From Xaviernesmea rhizosphaerae (GTDB lineage Bacteria; Pseudomonadota; Alphaproteobacteria; Rhizobiales; Rhizobiaceae): DNA of 64,000 bases. A program made the translations under genes and the position numbers. The DNA lies in contig NZ_MKIO01000039.1 of assembly GCF_001938945.1 (NCBI RefSeq), forward strand, positions 186,001 through 250,000, given 5' to 3'. Below, one piece after another: positions 31,756 through 40,003 of the stretch (position 1 is the stretch's first letter; every line of letters starts with the position of its first letter). Below the pieces are notes generated by a model, which worked only from the letters and a program-made list of their open reading frames with translations, had not been told where the DNA came from and made no database searches.

Positions 31756-32706
31756 CAGCGAGCGGCCGATCGCCAGATATTTCTCGCGGCGGTTCTTGCG
31801 CAGCGTCGCGCGCTCCACCGGCATCAGCTCATCCAGCGCGCTCGCGATCATGGCGCCGGTGCGGTCGATCACGGCCTCATGGTCGCGATGGGCGCCGCCG
31901 ACCGGCTCCTCGATGATGCCGTCGACAATGCCGAAGCCTTTGAGGTCCTCGGCGGTGATCTTCATGGTCGTGGCCGCTTCCTTGGCGCGGGCCGAATCGC
32001 GCCACAGGATCGAGGCCGCGCCTTCCGGCGAGATCACCGAATAGATCGAATGCTGCAGCATATAGACCCGGTCGCCCGTGGCGATCGCGATCGCGCCGCC
32101 CGATCCGCCTTCGCCGATGATGACGGAGACGATCGGCACGGTGGCGTTGAGGCACATCTCAGTCGAGCGGGCGATGGCTTCCGCCTGGCCGCGCTCTTCC
32201 GCGCCGATGCCCGGATAGGCGCCGGCCGTATCGATCAGCGTCACGATCGGCAGGCCGAAGCGCTCGGCCATTTCCATGACGCGGATGGCCTTGCGATAGC
32301 CTTCCGGCCGGGCGCTGCCGAAATTGTGCTTGATGCGCGACTTGGTGTCGTTGCCCTTTTCCTGGCCGATCAGTGCGACCGGCAGGCCGTTGAAGCGGGC
32401 CAGCCCAGCCTGGATGGCGGCGTCCTCGGCGAATTTGCGGTCGCCGGCCAGCGGCGTCCATTCGGAAAACAGCCTTGCGGCATAATCGACGAAATGCGGG
32501 CGCTGCGGGTGGCGGGCGACCTGGGTCTTCAGCCAGGGCGTCAGCTTGGCATAGATCTCGGCCATGGCCTCGCGGGCGCGGGCCTCCAGCCGTTCCACCT
32601 CTTCGCTGGTATCGATGCTTTCGTCTTCGCTGGCGATCTTCTTCAGCTCGTGGATCTTGCCCTCGAGGTCCGAGATCGGCTTTTCGAAATCGAGATAATG
32701 GTGCAT
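31753..32706 (-). CDS. accA: acetyl-CoA carboxylase carboxyltransferase subunit alpha
   Basis: A 317-residue protein from ATG 32706 (MHHYLDFEKPISDLEGKI), the usual rhizobial start; an upstream ATG at 32742 would add 12 residues. Family blocks include ALIGQEKGNDTKSRIKHNFG, RPEGYRKAIRVMEMAE, DTAGAYPGIGAEERGQAEAI and GEGGSGGAIAIATGDRV. With AccD it transfers CO2 from carboxybiotin to acetyl-CoA, giving malonyl-CoA for fatty acid synthesis. Length is normal. The TAG stop is formed by the last three bases of the MITE-like element, so the original 3' end may have been altered by its insertion. Confidence 0.97.
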   Translation of the reverse strand: MHHYLDFEKPISDLEGKIHELKKIASEDESIDTSEEVERLEARAREAMAEIYAKLTPWLKTQVARHPQRPHFVDYAARLFSEWTPLAGDRKFAEDAAIQAGLARFNGLPVALIGQEKGNDTKSRIKHNFGSARPEGYRKAIRVMEMAERFGLPIVTLIDTAGAYPGIGAEERGQAEAIARSTEMCLNATVPIVSVIIGEGGSGGAIAIATGDRVYMLQHSIYSVISPEGAASILWRDSARAKEAATTMKITAEDLKGFGIVDGIIEEPVGGAHRDHEAVIDRTGAMIASALDELMPVERATLRKNRREKYLAIGRSL

Positions 32707-32748
32707 CAGCGGCGTTTCCGGTCTCTCTTCGGCGCGGGTCAAGCGAGC

Positions 32749-33753
32749 CTATTCGTGCTTTTTGCCCTGTTTGGCAAGGGGGTGATGGGTCTGCACCAGC
32801 GCATGCAGCCGTTCTTCCAGCACATGCGTATAGATTTGTGTCGTGGAAATGTCCGTATGGCCGAGCAGTTCCTGCACCACGCGCAGGTCCGCGCCATTGG
32901 CGAGCAGGTGGCTGGCGAAAGCATGGCGCAGCACATGCGGCGAGAGCGCGGAGATCTTGAGCCCCGCCCGGCCGGCCAGCTGCTTGAGGTCCCGGGCAAA
33001 GACCTGACGCGGCAGATGCCCGGCCTTCGACGCCGCCGGGAAAAGCCAGGGGCTTTCGACGTCCACGCCCTCCGCCTGTTCCTTCAGCGCCGCGCCATAG
33101 GCCGCCATGGCGGCGATGGCCGCGCGCGACAGCGGCACCATGCGCTCCTTGTTGCCCTTGCCCTTGACGATCAGCGCCCGGCCGTTCTGCGCCAGCACCG
33201 TGGCGGGCAGGGTCACCAGCTCGCTGACGCGCATGCCGGTGGCATAAAGTAGTTCCACCAGCGCATGCAGCCGCAGCCGGGCGAGCCGCTCTTCCGGCGG
33301 GCCGGTGCGCGCTTCTTCCGCTGCCCGTTCCATCAGCCGGGTCACGTCGTCGACGCTCATGGTCTTGGGCAGCGGCCGCCCGCGCTTCGGCCCGTCGATG
33401 ATCCCCGTGGGATCGTCGCCGCGCAGGCCCTCGGCATAGAGAAAGCGGAAGAACTGGCGGATGGCGGACAGGCGCCGCGCCTGGGAGGAGGATTTGAAGC
33501 CGAGATCGACCAGCGAAGCGAGATAGGCGCTGAGATCGCTGCTTGCCGCCGCCTCCAGCGCCACGCCGCGCCCCTTGAGAAAGGCCCTGACATCGTCGAG
33601 ATCGCGCTGATAGGCGGCCAGCGTGTTGGTGCTGGCGCCGCGCTCGGCGCTCATCATTTCGAGAAAGGCCTCGATGCGCGCCGCCGACATGTCGCCGGCG
33701 ATGCGGGCGGCCGGAGCGGGGGAAGGGGGAGGGGAAGGACGGGACACGGTCAT
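32749..33753 (-). CDS. xerD: site-specific tyrosine recombinase XerD
   Basis: A 334-residue tyrosine recombinase. The core-binding domain covers about 24-110 and the catalytic domain about 130-325. All catalytic residues are visible: Arg 175 (TGMRVSEL), Lys 199 (KGKGNKE), His 273 and Arg 276 (PHVLRHAFASHLL), His 299 (LGHTDIS) and Tyr 308 (IYTH). XerC/XerD resolve chromosome dimers at dif near the divisome. About 20 Pro/Ala-rich residues extend the N-terminus. It is 42 bp upstream of accA, and its start overlaps the stop of the small membrane-protein gene. Confidence 0.95.
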   Translation of the reverse strand: MTVSRPSPPPSPAPAARIAGDMSAARIEAFLEMMSAERGASTNTLAAYQRDLDDVRAFLKGRGVALEAAASSDLSAYLASLVDLGFKSSSQARRLSAIRQFFRFLYAEGLRGDDPTGIIDGPKRGRPLPKTMSVDDVTRLMERAAEEARTGPPEERLARLRLHALVELLYATGMRVSELVTLPATVLAQNGRALIVKGKGNKERMVPLSRAAIAAMAAYGAALKEQAEGVDVESPWLFPAASKAGHLPRQVFARDLKQLAGRAGLKISALSPHVLRHAFASHLLANGADLRVVQELLGHTDISTTQIYTHVLEERLHALVQTHHPLAKQGKKHE

Positions 33754-33899
33754 GGCGCCTTGTTGACCCGCTCAGCCGGCAGCCGGATCGTCACGTCGCG
33801 CTCCACAGGTTGCACGAAGGTCGCCAGCGCCAGCATGCCGGCATAGACCAGGCCGGCCAGCGTGGCCAGGATCACGAGGAAGCGGGAGAGGGTGGGCAT
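33750..33899 (-). CDS. small single-pass membrane protein upstream of xerD
   Basis: A 49-residue protein starting at ATG 33899 with GGAG eight bases upstream. One transmembrane helix (about 5-25, FLVILATLAGLVYAGMLAL) is followed by FVQPVERDVTIRLPAERVN. Its TGA overlaps the xerD ATG (33750-33753), a 4-nt coupling. Small proteins of this type precede xerD in other rhizobia as far as I recall. Function unknown. A longer frame from 34004 has no ribosome site and an unlikely leader. Confidence 0.75.
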   Translation of the reverse strand: MPTLSRFLVILATLAGLVYAGMLALATFVQPVERDVTIRLPAERVNKAP

Positions 33900-34072
33900 G
33901 GGGGCACTCCGGGCGGACGCCGCTGGCGCCCCGTTCCTTTCATTATGACGTGGCGTCACAGGCGCATGCAAGCCGCGCGCGGCGTCACCCCCGGCTTTCG
34001 CCATCTCCCGCCCCGTCTCTTGACGCTCCCCGGTGAATTGACCGATAGGAAATGGCGGATAAGGAAACAGGC

Positions 34073-34669
34073 ATGATGATGAGCGATCTGGTCGAGCCCA
34101 AAGCGGCGGGGCTGATGGCGGCGGGGCTGGCGGAACGGGCGAAGGCGGCGCTGGGGCGGCGCAATCTCGTCTTCGTCGGGCTGATGGGCGCCGGCAAGTC
34201 CGCGGTCGGCCGTCTGGTCGCCTCGACGCTGAACATCAATTTCATCGATTCCGACCACGAGATCGAGCGCGTCTCGCGCATGAGCGTGAGCGAGCTGTTC
34301 GCCGCCTATGGCGAGACCGAATTCCGCGCGCTGGAAACCCGCGTCATCCGCCGCCTCCTGCGCTCCGGCCCGCGCGTGGTCTCCACCGGCGGCGGCGCCT
34401 ATATCAATGAAGAGACCCGCCGGCTGATCAAGAAGAACAGCGTATCGGTCTGGCTCGATGCCGATCTCGATGTTTTGTGGGAGCGGGTGAGCAAGCGTGA
34501 CGGCCGGCCGCTGCTGAAAACCGACAATCCGAAGCAGACCTTGGAAAATCTGATGCGGGTGCGCTACCCGATCTATGCCGAGGCCGATCTGCGCGTGAAG
34601 ACGCGCGATGTGAAGAAGGATGTGATCGTGGAGGAAGTGCTGACCGCGTTGGCCGCCACGAAAGCTTGA
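34073..34669 (+). CDS. aroK: shikimate kinase
   Basis: A 198-residue P-loop kinase from ATG 34073, which has AAGGA seven bases upstream; ATG 34052 is the alternative. Walker A GLMGAGKSAVG (about 36-46), the shikimate-binding DSDHEIE, the Arg of FRALE, and STGGGAYI are all present; the lid is SKRDGRPLLKT. It phosphorylates shikimate with ATP in chorismate synthesis. First of a tightly packed aroK-aroB-CNNM operon; the TGA falls 5 bp before the aroB ATG. Divergent from the xerD group. Confidence 0.95.
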   Translation: MMMSDLVEPKAAGLMAAGLAERAKAALGRRNLVFVGLMGAGKSAVGRLVASTLNINFIDSDHEIERVSRMSVSELFAAYGETEFRALETRVIRRLLRSGPRVVSTGGGAYINEETRRLIKKNSVSVWLDADLDVLWERVSKRDGRPLLKTDNPKQTLENLMRVRYPIYAEADLRVKTRDVKKDVIVEEVLTALAATKA

Positions 34670-34674
34670 GGATC

Positions 34675-35829
34675 ATGGAACAGCAAGACCCTGAAACGAC
34701 CCCCGTGCGCACCATCCGCGTCGAGCTCGGCGCGCGCGCCTATGACATCCTGATCGGCCCCGGCCTGATCGGCACGGCGGGGCTCGAAATCGCGCTCAGG
34801 CTGAAGGGCCGGCGCATGGCGATCGTCAGCGACGAGAATGTCGCGCCGCTCTATCTTGCGCCGCTGGTAGAAAGCCTGACGGCGCAGGGCATCGAGGCGA
34901 CGCCGGTCATCCTGCCGGCCGGCGAGAAGACCAAGAGCTTCGAGCATCTCGTGCCCGTGGTCGAATCGATCATCGGCGCGCGCATCGAGCGCAACGACGC
35001 CGTCATCGCGCTTGGCGGCGGCGTGATCGGCGACCTCGCCGGCTTTGCAGCCGGCATCGTGCGGCGCGGCTCGCGCTTTATCCAGATCCCCACCTCGCTC
35101 CTTGCCCAGGTCGACAGCTCCGTCGGCGGCAAGACCGGGATAAACTCGCCCCAGGGCAAGAACCTCGTCGGCGTGTTCCACCAGCCCGATCTGGTGCTGG
35201 CCGACACCGCCGCGCTGGACAGCCTCACGCCGCGCGAATTTCGCGCCGGCTATGCCGAGGTCGCCAAATATGGCCTGATCGACCGGCCGGAGTTCTTCGC
35301 CTGGCTGGAGGCGCATTGGCGCGAGATCTTTTCCGGCGGCGAAGCGCGCATCGAGGCGATCGCGGCCAGCTGCGCGGCCAAGGCCGAGGTGGTGGTGGCC
35401 GACGAACGCGAGAACGGCCGGCGCGCGCTGCTCAATCTGGGCCACACCTTCGGCCACGCGCTGGAAGCGGCCACGCAGTATGACAGCGCGCGGCTGGTGC
35501 ATGGCGAGGGCGTGTCGATCGGCATGGTGCTCGCCCACCGTTTCTCCGCCCGGATGAACCTGGCGGGCATCGAGGAGGCCGAGCGGGTCGAGCGCCATCT
35601 GCGCGAGGTCGGCCTGCCGACCCGCATCGCCGAGATCCCTGGCCCGGCGCTTTCGGCCGAGCGGCTGATGGAGGCGATCGCGCAGGACAAGAAGGTCAAG
35701 AGCGGGCAGCTCACCTTCATTCTCACCCATGGCATCGGCCGCGCCTTCATCGCCGACGACGTGCCGGGCTCCGAAGTTCTGTCCTTCCTCACCGAACAGC
35801 TTCGCGCCGGGGATGCGCCGGGCGCATGA
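34675..35829 (+). CDS. aroB: 3-dehydroquinate synthase
   Basis: A 384-residue NAD/zinc enzyme. Visible blocks are LPAGEKTKSFEHLVPVVESI, ALGGGVIGDLAGFAAGIVRRG, PTSLLAQVDSSVGGKTGIN, YAEVAKYGLI, LNLGHTFGHALE (zinc His) and HGEGVSIGMVLAHRFS (zinc His). It cyclises DAHP to 3-dehydroquinate. The ATG at 34675 is 5 bp after the aroK stop; a TTG at 34666 overlapping aroK is possible. The 3' end overlaps the CNNM gene by 4 nt. Confidence 0.97.
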   Translation: MEQQDPETTPVRTIRVELGARAYDILIGPGLIGTAGLEIALRLKGRRMAIVSDENVAPLYLAPLVESLTAQGIEATPVILPAGEKTKSFEHLVPVVESIIGARIERNDAVIALGGGVIGDLAGFAAGIVRRGSRFIQIPTSLLAQVDSSVGGKTGINSPQGKNLVGVFHQPDLVLADTAALDSLTPREFRAGYAEVAKYGLIDRPEFFAWLEAHWREIFSGGEARIEAIAASCAAKAEVVVADERENGRRALLNLGHTFGHALEAATQYDSARLVHGEGVSIGMVLAHRFSARMNLAGIEEAERVERHLREVGLPTRIAEIPGPALSAERLMEAIAQDKKVKSGQLTFILTHGIGRAFIADDVPGSEVLSFLTEQLRAGDAPGA

Positions 35830-37130
35830 CCCTTGCGGCTGTGACAGGCTTTCTGACCCTTTACGGGCCGGCCATCGCCGTCATTGCCCTGTGCCTGCTG
35901 CTGGTCGCCCTGTTCACCGGCGCGGAAACCGCGCTGACGCTCGCCGCCCGGCGCCGGGGGCAGGAGGAGGATGGGGCCGGCCAAAGCACGCTTCTGGTCG
36001 AGCGGCTGATGGCGCGGCGCGACCGGGTGCTGGGCGCGCTGGTGATCGGCAGCCGGCTCGCCGGCATCGTCGCCGTCGCCTTCGGCGCGTCGGTCTTCAT
36101 CGAGGCCTATGGGGCCCATGGCATCTGGCCGGCGATCGGCGTTCTGACACTCCTGGTCGTGATCTTCGGGGATGTGCTGCCGCGCGCGCTGGCGGTGGCC
36201 GCGCCGGAGCGTTTCGCCGCCCGCGTCTCCGGTCCGCTGCGTCCGCTGCTCTTCCTGCTGGGGCCCCTGTCCTCCGCCGTCAACGGACTGGTGCGCGGCC
36301 TTCTCGCCTTGTTCGGCCATGCGCCGCCGGCCGAGGCGCCGATCCTCACCGCGCATGAGGAGCTGCGCAGCGCCGTCGCCCAGCTCCACCGCGAGGGCGG
36401 CGTGGTCAAGGCCGACCGCGACCGGCTGGGCGGCGTGCTGGATCTCGACGAGCTCGAAGTCTCCGACATCATGATCCACCGCCTGACCATGCGCATGGTC
36501 AATGCCGACGAGCCGCCAGGCGTGGTGGTGCGCCAGATTCTCGACAGCCCCTATACCCGCATGCCGCTCTGGCGTGGCTCGACCGACAACATCATCGGCG
36601 TCATCCACGCCAAGGATCTTCTGCGCGCGCTCGCCGACCCGGCGGTGCAGCCTGACACGATCGACATCACCCGCATCGCCCAGAAGCCCTGGTTCGTGCC
36701 GGACACCACCCGGCTCAAGGACCAGCTCAACGCCTTCCTGCGCCGCCGTACCCATTTCGCCCTCGTGGTCGATGAATATGGCGAGCTGCGCGGACTGGTG
36801 ACGCTGGAGGACATTCTGGAGGAGATCGTCGGCGAGATTGCCGACGAGCACGACATCGCCATCCAGGGCGTGCGGCAGGAGGCCGACGGCTCGATCGTGG
36901 TGGATGGCACCGTGCCGATCCGCGATCTGAACCGCGCGCTTGACTGGACCCTGCCGGACGAGGAGGCGACCACCATTGCCGGCCTCGTCATCCACGAATC
37001 GCGCATCATTCCGCAGGAGCGGCAGGCCTTTACCTTCTACGGCAAGCGCTTCATCGTGATGAAGCGGGTCAAGAACCGCATCACCCGGCTGCGCATCCGC
37101 CCGGCCGAGGCGGCGCCGGCGGTCGAATAG
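35826..37130 (+). CDS. CNNM/CorC-family membrane protein (DUF21 + CBS pair + CorC_HlyC domain)
   Basis: A 434-residue protein. Residues 1-185 form the DUF21 membrane domain (four hydrophobic stretches, FTGAETALTLAARRRGQ near the start). Two CBS domains cover about 205-325 (IMIHRLTMRMVNADEP, VVDEYGELRGLVTLEDILEEIVGEI), and a CorC_HlyC domain about 345-425 ends the protein. Relatives export Mg2+ or Co2+ or sense nucleotides through CBS domains; the old name hemolysin is misleading. It overlaps aroB by 4 nt. Its TAG stop is the first triplet of a RIME1-type repeat. Confidence 0.92.
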   Translation: MTLAAVTGFLTLYGPAIAVIALCLLLVALFTGAETALTLAARRRGQEEDGAGQSTLLVERLMARRDRVLGALVIGSRLAGIVAVAFGASVFIEAYGAHGIWPAIGVLTLLVVIFGDVLPRALAVAAPERFAARVSGPLRPLLFLLGPLSSAVNGLVRGLLALFGHAPPAEAPILTAHEELRSAVAQLHREGGVVKADRDRLGGVLDLDELEVSDIMIHRLTMRMVNADEPPGVVVRQILDSPYTRMPLWRGSTDNIIGVIHAKDLLRALADPAVQPDTIDITRIAQKPWFVPDTTRLKDQLNAFLRRRTHFALVVDEYGELRGLVTLEDILEEIVGEIADEHDIAIQGVRQEADGSIVVDGTVPIRDLNRALDWTLPDEEATTIAGLVIHESRIIPQERQAFTFYGKRFIVMKRVKNRITRLRIRPAEAAPAVE

Positions 37131-37180
37131 AGCACGGGACCGAAAAGTGGGAACCGGCTTCCGGAAAAATCCGATACAAA
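37128..37180 (+). repeat. partial RIME1-like palindrome
   Basis: Only the first palindrome of the element is present: TAGAGCACGGGACCGAAAAG pairs imperfectly with CTTCCGGAAAAATCCGATAC. The leading TAG is the stop codon of the CNNM gene. The second palindrome seen at 52191 and 60091 is missing. Confidence 0.75.
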
Positions 37181-37192
37181 AGACAGAAATCG

Positions 37193-37207
37193 AGGGTCAG
37201 GACCCTA
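37193..37207. repeat. solo end fragment of the MITE-like element
   Basis: AGGGTCAGGACCC repeats 13 bases of the terminal inverted repeat of the element at 31488-31755 and is itself a palindrome (AGGGTC-AG-GACCCT). It lies 13 bp after the RIME1-like palindrome and may be an excision scar or a minimal derivative. Confidence 0.45.
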
Positions 37208-37229
37208 GGCCGGCAACAGGGGGATACGC

Positions 37230-37727
37230 ATGGAAGCGAATATAGGCTGGGGCGAGGCCCTCTTGCGCGGGGCGATCATCGGCATCGGCGCGACGGTGCT
37301 GATGGACCTCTGGGGGCTTCTGCTCGCTCGCCTCGGCCTGACGGGAGCCGCCAATTGGGCGCCGGTCGGCCGCTGGTTCTGGCACTTGAAGAGCGGCCGC
37401 ATCTTCCATACCGATATCGCCGCCGCCACGCCCTTTGCCGGCGAGAATGCGCTCGGCTGGGCCGGCCACTATGCCGTCGGGCTTGCCTACGGCGTGCTGC
37501 TGCTCGTCTTCACCGGCCCAGGCTGGCTTTCCTCGCCGACGCTTCTGCCAGCGCTCCTCTGGGGCCTGGTGACGGTGGCGGCCGGCTGGTTCCTGCTGCA
37601 GCCGGGCCTCGGGCTCGGTATTGCCGCCGCACGGACGCCACAGCCCGGCAAGGTGCGCCTGCTCAATCTCGCCGCCCACATCGTCTTCGGCCTCGGTCTC
37701 TGGCTCAGCGCGCTTCTTATCGCTTGA
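37230..37727 (+). CDS. DUF2938-family membrane protein
   Basis: A 165-residue protein with four hydrophobic segments (about 10-32, 66-90, 92-116, 140-164). GATVLMDLWGLLLARLGL, NWAPVGRWFWHLKSGRIFH and GWAGHYAVGLAYGVLL match the DUF2938 pattern; conserved Asp and His residues face the helix ends. Function unknown. It lies between repeat elements on the left and bolA on the right, on the opposite strand to bolA. The ATG at 37230 has GGGGGATACGC upstream. Confidence 0.8.
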   Translation: MEANIGWGEALLRGAIIGIGATVLMDLWGLLLARLGLTGAANWAPVGRWFWHLKSGRIFHTDIAAATPFAGENALGWAGHYAVGLAYGVLLLVFTGPGWLSSPTLLPALLWGLVTVAAGWFLLQPGLGLGIAAARTPQPGKVRLLNLAAHIVFGLGLWLSALLIA

Positions 37728-37740
37728 GGACCTGAATCCT

Positions 37741-38022
37741 CTACCAGCGCACCGGCTCTCCCGGCGCGGCGGCCTCGACGGCCAGCGCATGCAGGCCCGC
37801 ATCGAATTCCGGCTGGACCAGAGCGTTGACCGCGCGATGGCGCGCCAGCCGGCTCATGCCGGCAAAAGCGGTGGCGACGATGCGCACGCGCAGATGGGTT
37901 TCGCCCGCCCCGTCGAAGCTTTCCTGATGGCCGGCATGGAGGTGGCTTTCATTGAGAACGGCAAGCCGCTCCGGCTGGAAAGCTTCGGTCAGTCTGGCGG
38001 TGATACGGTCTGTGGCAGACAT
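37741..38022 (-). CDS. BolA-family protein
   Basis: A 93-residue protein from ATG 38022. LAVLNESHLHAGHQESFDGAGETHLRVRIVATAFAG is the BolA core, including the conserved His residues, and SRLARHRAVNAL the following helix. BolA proteins bind monothiol glutaredoxins through a [2Fe-2S] cluster and affect iron handling and morphology. The nucleic-acid-binding-like fold spans almost the whole chain. It is divergent from the J-domain gene and converges on the DUF2938 gene with a 13-bp gap. Confidence 0.9.
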   Translation of the reverse strand: MSATDRITARLTEAFQPERLAVLNESHLHAGHQESFDGAGETHLRVRIVATAFAGMSRLARHRAVNALVQPEFDAGLHALAVEAAAPGEPVRW

Positions 38023-38173
38023 GTTTTGGCCCTGTTTTTCTGGCTGCTGGGCCGACCCGCGCCGGCCATGCGCCGGCCCTTCCGGAAGGGGGCTGCAAAC
38101 CGGGGACAGAGCCTGCAACATTCCCATTTGTCAATTCTTGTCGTGCCGGGGCGTGGCCCCCATAATGAGCGTC

Positions 38174-38785
38174 ATGAAACTCGATTCAAAATACTTCGAC
38201 TCCGTGCGGACGCGGCGTCGCAAAGCGCCGAAGCCGGAGCCGGTCGCCCCGACCTGCCAATGGGACGGGTGCACCAATCCCGGCGTCCACCGCGCGCCGG
38301 TGGGCCGCAATGCGGAAAATGCCTATTTCCTCTTCTGCTTCGAGCACGTGAAGGAATATAACAAGGGTTACAACTACTTCTCCGGCCTGTCGGACGGCGA
38401 GATCGCGCGCTTCCAGAAGGAGGCGCTGACCGGCCACCGCCCGACCTGGACGATCGGCGTGAACAAGAACGCCAAGAACGGGCCGGCGCAGGCGCAGGTG
38501 CGCTCCGGCAGCGCCGGCGCCTTCAACCGCATGAAGGACCCCTTCGGCTTCGTCGACCAGACCCGGCCCGAGCCGCGCCAGCGCAAGCTGAAGACGCTGG
38601 AGGCCAAAGCCTATGAGACGCTGGGGCTGACGGCGAGCGCCACGGCCGCCGACATCAAGGCCGCCTACAAGGACCTGGTCAAGAAGCACCATCCCGACGC
38701 CAATGGCGGCGACCGCGCCTCGGAAGACCGGTTTCGCGAGGTGATCCAGGCCTATCAGATGCTCAAGCAGGCCGGCTTCTGCTGA
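38174..38785 (+). CDS. J-domain (DnaJ-like) protein
   Basis: A 203-residue protein. Residues about 144-203 form a C-terminal J domain with AYETLGLTASATAADIKAAYKDLVKKHHPDANGG, including the HPD motif. The N-terminal part contains CQWDGCTNPGVHRAP and FCFEHVKEYNKGYNYF, with Cys/His that could form a small zinc site. The J domain should stimulate a DnaK-type chaperone; the client is unknown. ATG 38174 is chosen to match the usual MKLDSKYF start; ATG 38165 adds three residues. It precedes cobS, a pairing common in rhizobia, perhaps helping the AAA+ complex. Confidence 0.9.
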   Translation: MKLDSKYFDSVRTRRRKAPKPEPVAPTCQWDGCTNPGVHRAPVGRNAENAYFLFCFEHVKEYNKGYNYFSGLSDGEIARFQKEALTGHRPTWTIGVNKNAKNGPAQAQVRSGSAGAFNRMKDPFGFVDQTRPEPRQRKLKTLEAKAYETLGLTASATAADIKAAYKDLVKKHHPDANGGDRASEDRFREVIQAYQMLKQAGFC

Positions 38786-39005
38786 TCCCTCCGCGCCCGT
38801 GGCACGCCCGTGGATTGCCCCTTTGCGCTTCTGCTCCCACGGCGCGAGGACGCGCCTGCATCGCGCCTTGCGCGCGGGGTGCGACAATGCTGCGCCGCGA
38901 TTTTCTTGCCCTTTGTCCTTGAAAGCGCCGTGCGACGCGGCTTATGACAGGGGACGACACTTGTAGGCGATGAAGGGCGCGGCTCCCGTGCCCGGTGGAG
39001 ACAGT

Positions 39006-40001
39006 ATGAGCAAGGTAGACCTCGATATTTCCAATCTTCCCGACACGACGGTGTCCGTCCGCGAGGTCTTCGGCATCGACACCGACCTGACCGTGCCGGC
39101 CTATTCCAAGGGCGACGCCTATGTGCCGGACGCCGATCCCGACTATCTGTTCGACCGCGAGACGACGCTCGCCATCCTGGCCGGCTTCGCCCATAACCGC
39201 CGCGTCATGGTCTCGGGCTATCACGGCACCGGCAAGTCCACCCATATCGAGCAGGTCGCCGCGCGGCTGAACTGGCCCTGCGTGCGCGTCAACCTCGACA
39301 GCCATGTCAGCCGTATCGACCTCGTCGGCAAGGATGCCATCGTCGTCAAGGACGGCCTGCAGGTCACCGAGTTCAAGGACGGCATCCTGCCCTGGGCCTA
39401 TCAGCACAATGTCGCGCTGGTCTTCGACGAATATGATGCCGGCCGCCCGGACGTGATGTTCGTCATCCAGCGCGTGCTGGAATCCTCCGGCCGCCTGACG
39501 CTGCTCGACCAGAGCCGCGTGATCCGCCCGCATCCCGCCTTCCGCCTGTTCGCCACCGCCAACACGGTCGGCCTCGGCGACACCACCGGCCTTTACCACG
39601 GCACGCAGCAGATCAACCAGGCGCAGATGGACCGCTGGTCGATCGTCACCACGCTGAACTATCTGCCGCATGAGAAGGAAGTCGACATCGTCGCCGCCAA
39701 GGTGAAGGGCTTCACCGCCAAGCGCGGCCGCGACACCGTTTCCAAGATGGTGCGCGTCGCCGATCTCACCCGCGCCGCCTTCATCAATGGCGATCTCTCC
39801 ACTGTCATGAGCCCGCGCACGGTTATTACCTGGGCGGAGAATGCGCATATCTTCGGCGATATCGCCTTTGCCTTCCGCGTCACCTTCCTCAACAAGTGCG
39901 ACGAGCTGGAGCGGTCGCTGGTGGCCGAGCACTATCAGCGCGCCTTCGGCATCGAGCTGAAGGAAAGCGCGGCCAACATCGTTTTGGAGGCGACGGCGTA
40001 A
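39006..40001 (+). CDS. cobS: aerobic cobaltochelatase subunit CobS (AAA+ ATPase)
   Basis: A 331-residue MoxR-like AAA+ ATPase from ATG 39006 with a GGAGACAGT leader. Walker A is GYHGTGKST, Walker B VALVFDEYDAG, and sensor 1 FATANTVGLGD; RVNLDSHVSRIDLVGKDA follows Walker A. CobS with CobT and CobN inserts Co2+ into hydrogenobyrinic acid a,c-diamide in aerobic B12 synthesis, in the cytoplasm. The gene ends 2 bp before the cobT GTG, so the two subunits should be made together. CobN is not in the window. Confidence 0.97.
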   Translation: MSKVDLDISNLPDTTVSVREVFGIDTDLTVPAYSKGDAYVPDADPDYLFDRETTLAILAGFAHNRRVMVSGYHGTGKSTHIEQVAARLNWPCVRVNLDSHVSRIDLVGKDAIVVKDGLQVTEFKDGILPWAYQHNVALVFDEYDAGRPDVMFVIQRVLESSGRLTLLDQSRVIRPHPAFRLFATANTVGLGDTTGLYHGTQQINQAQMDRWSIVTTLNYLPHEKEVDIVAAKVKGFTAKRGRDTVSKMVRVADLTRAAFINGDLSTVMSPRTVITWAENAHIFGDIAFAFRVTFLNKCDELERSLVAEHYQRAFGIELKESAANIVLEATA

Positions 40002-40003
40002 AG

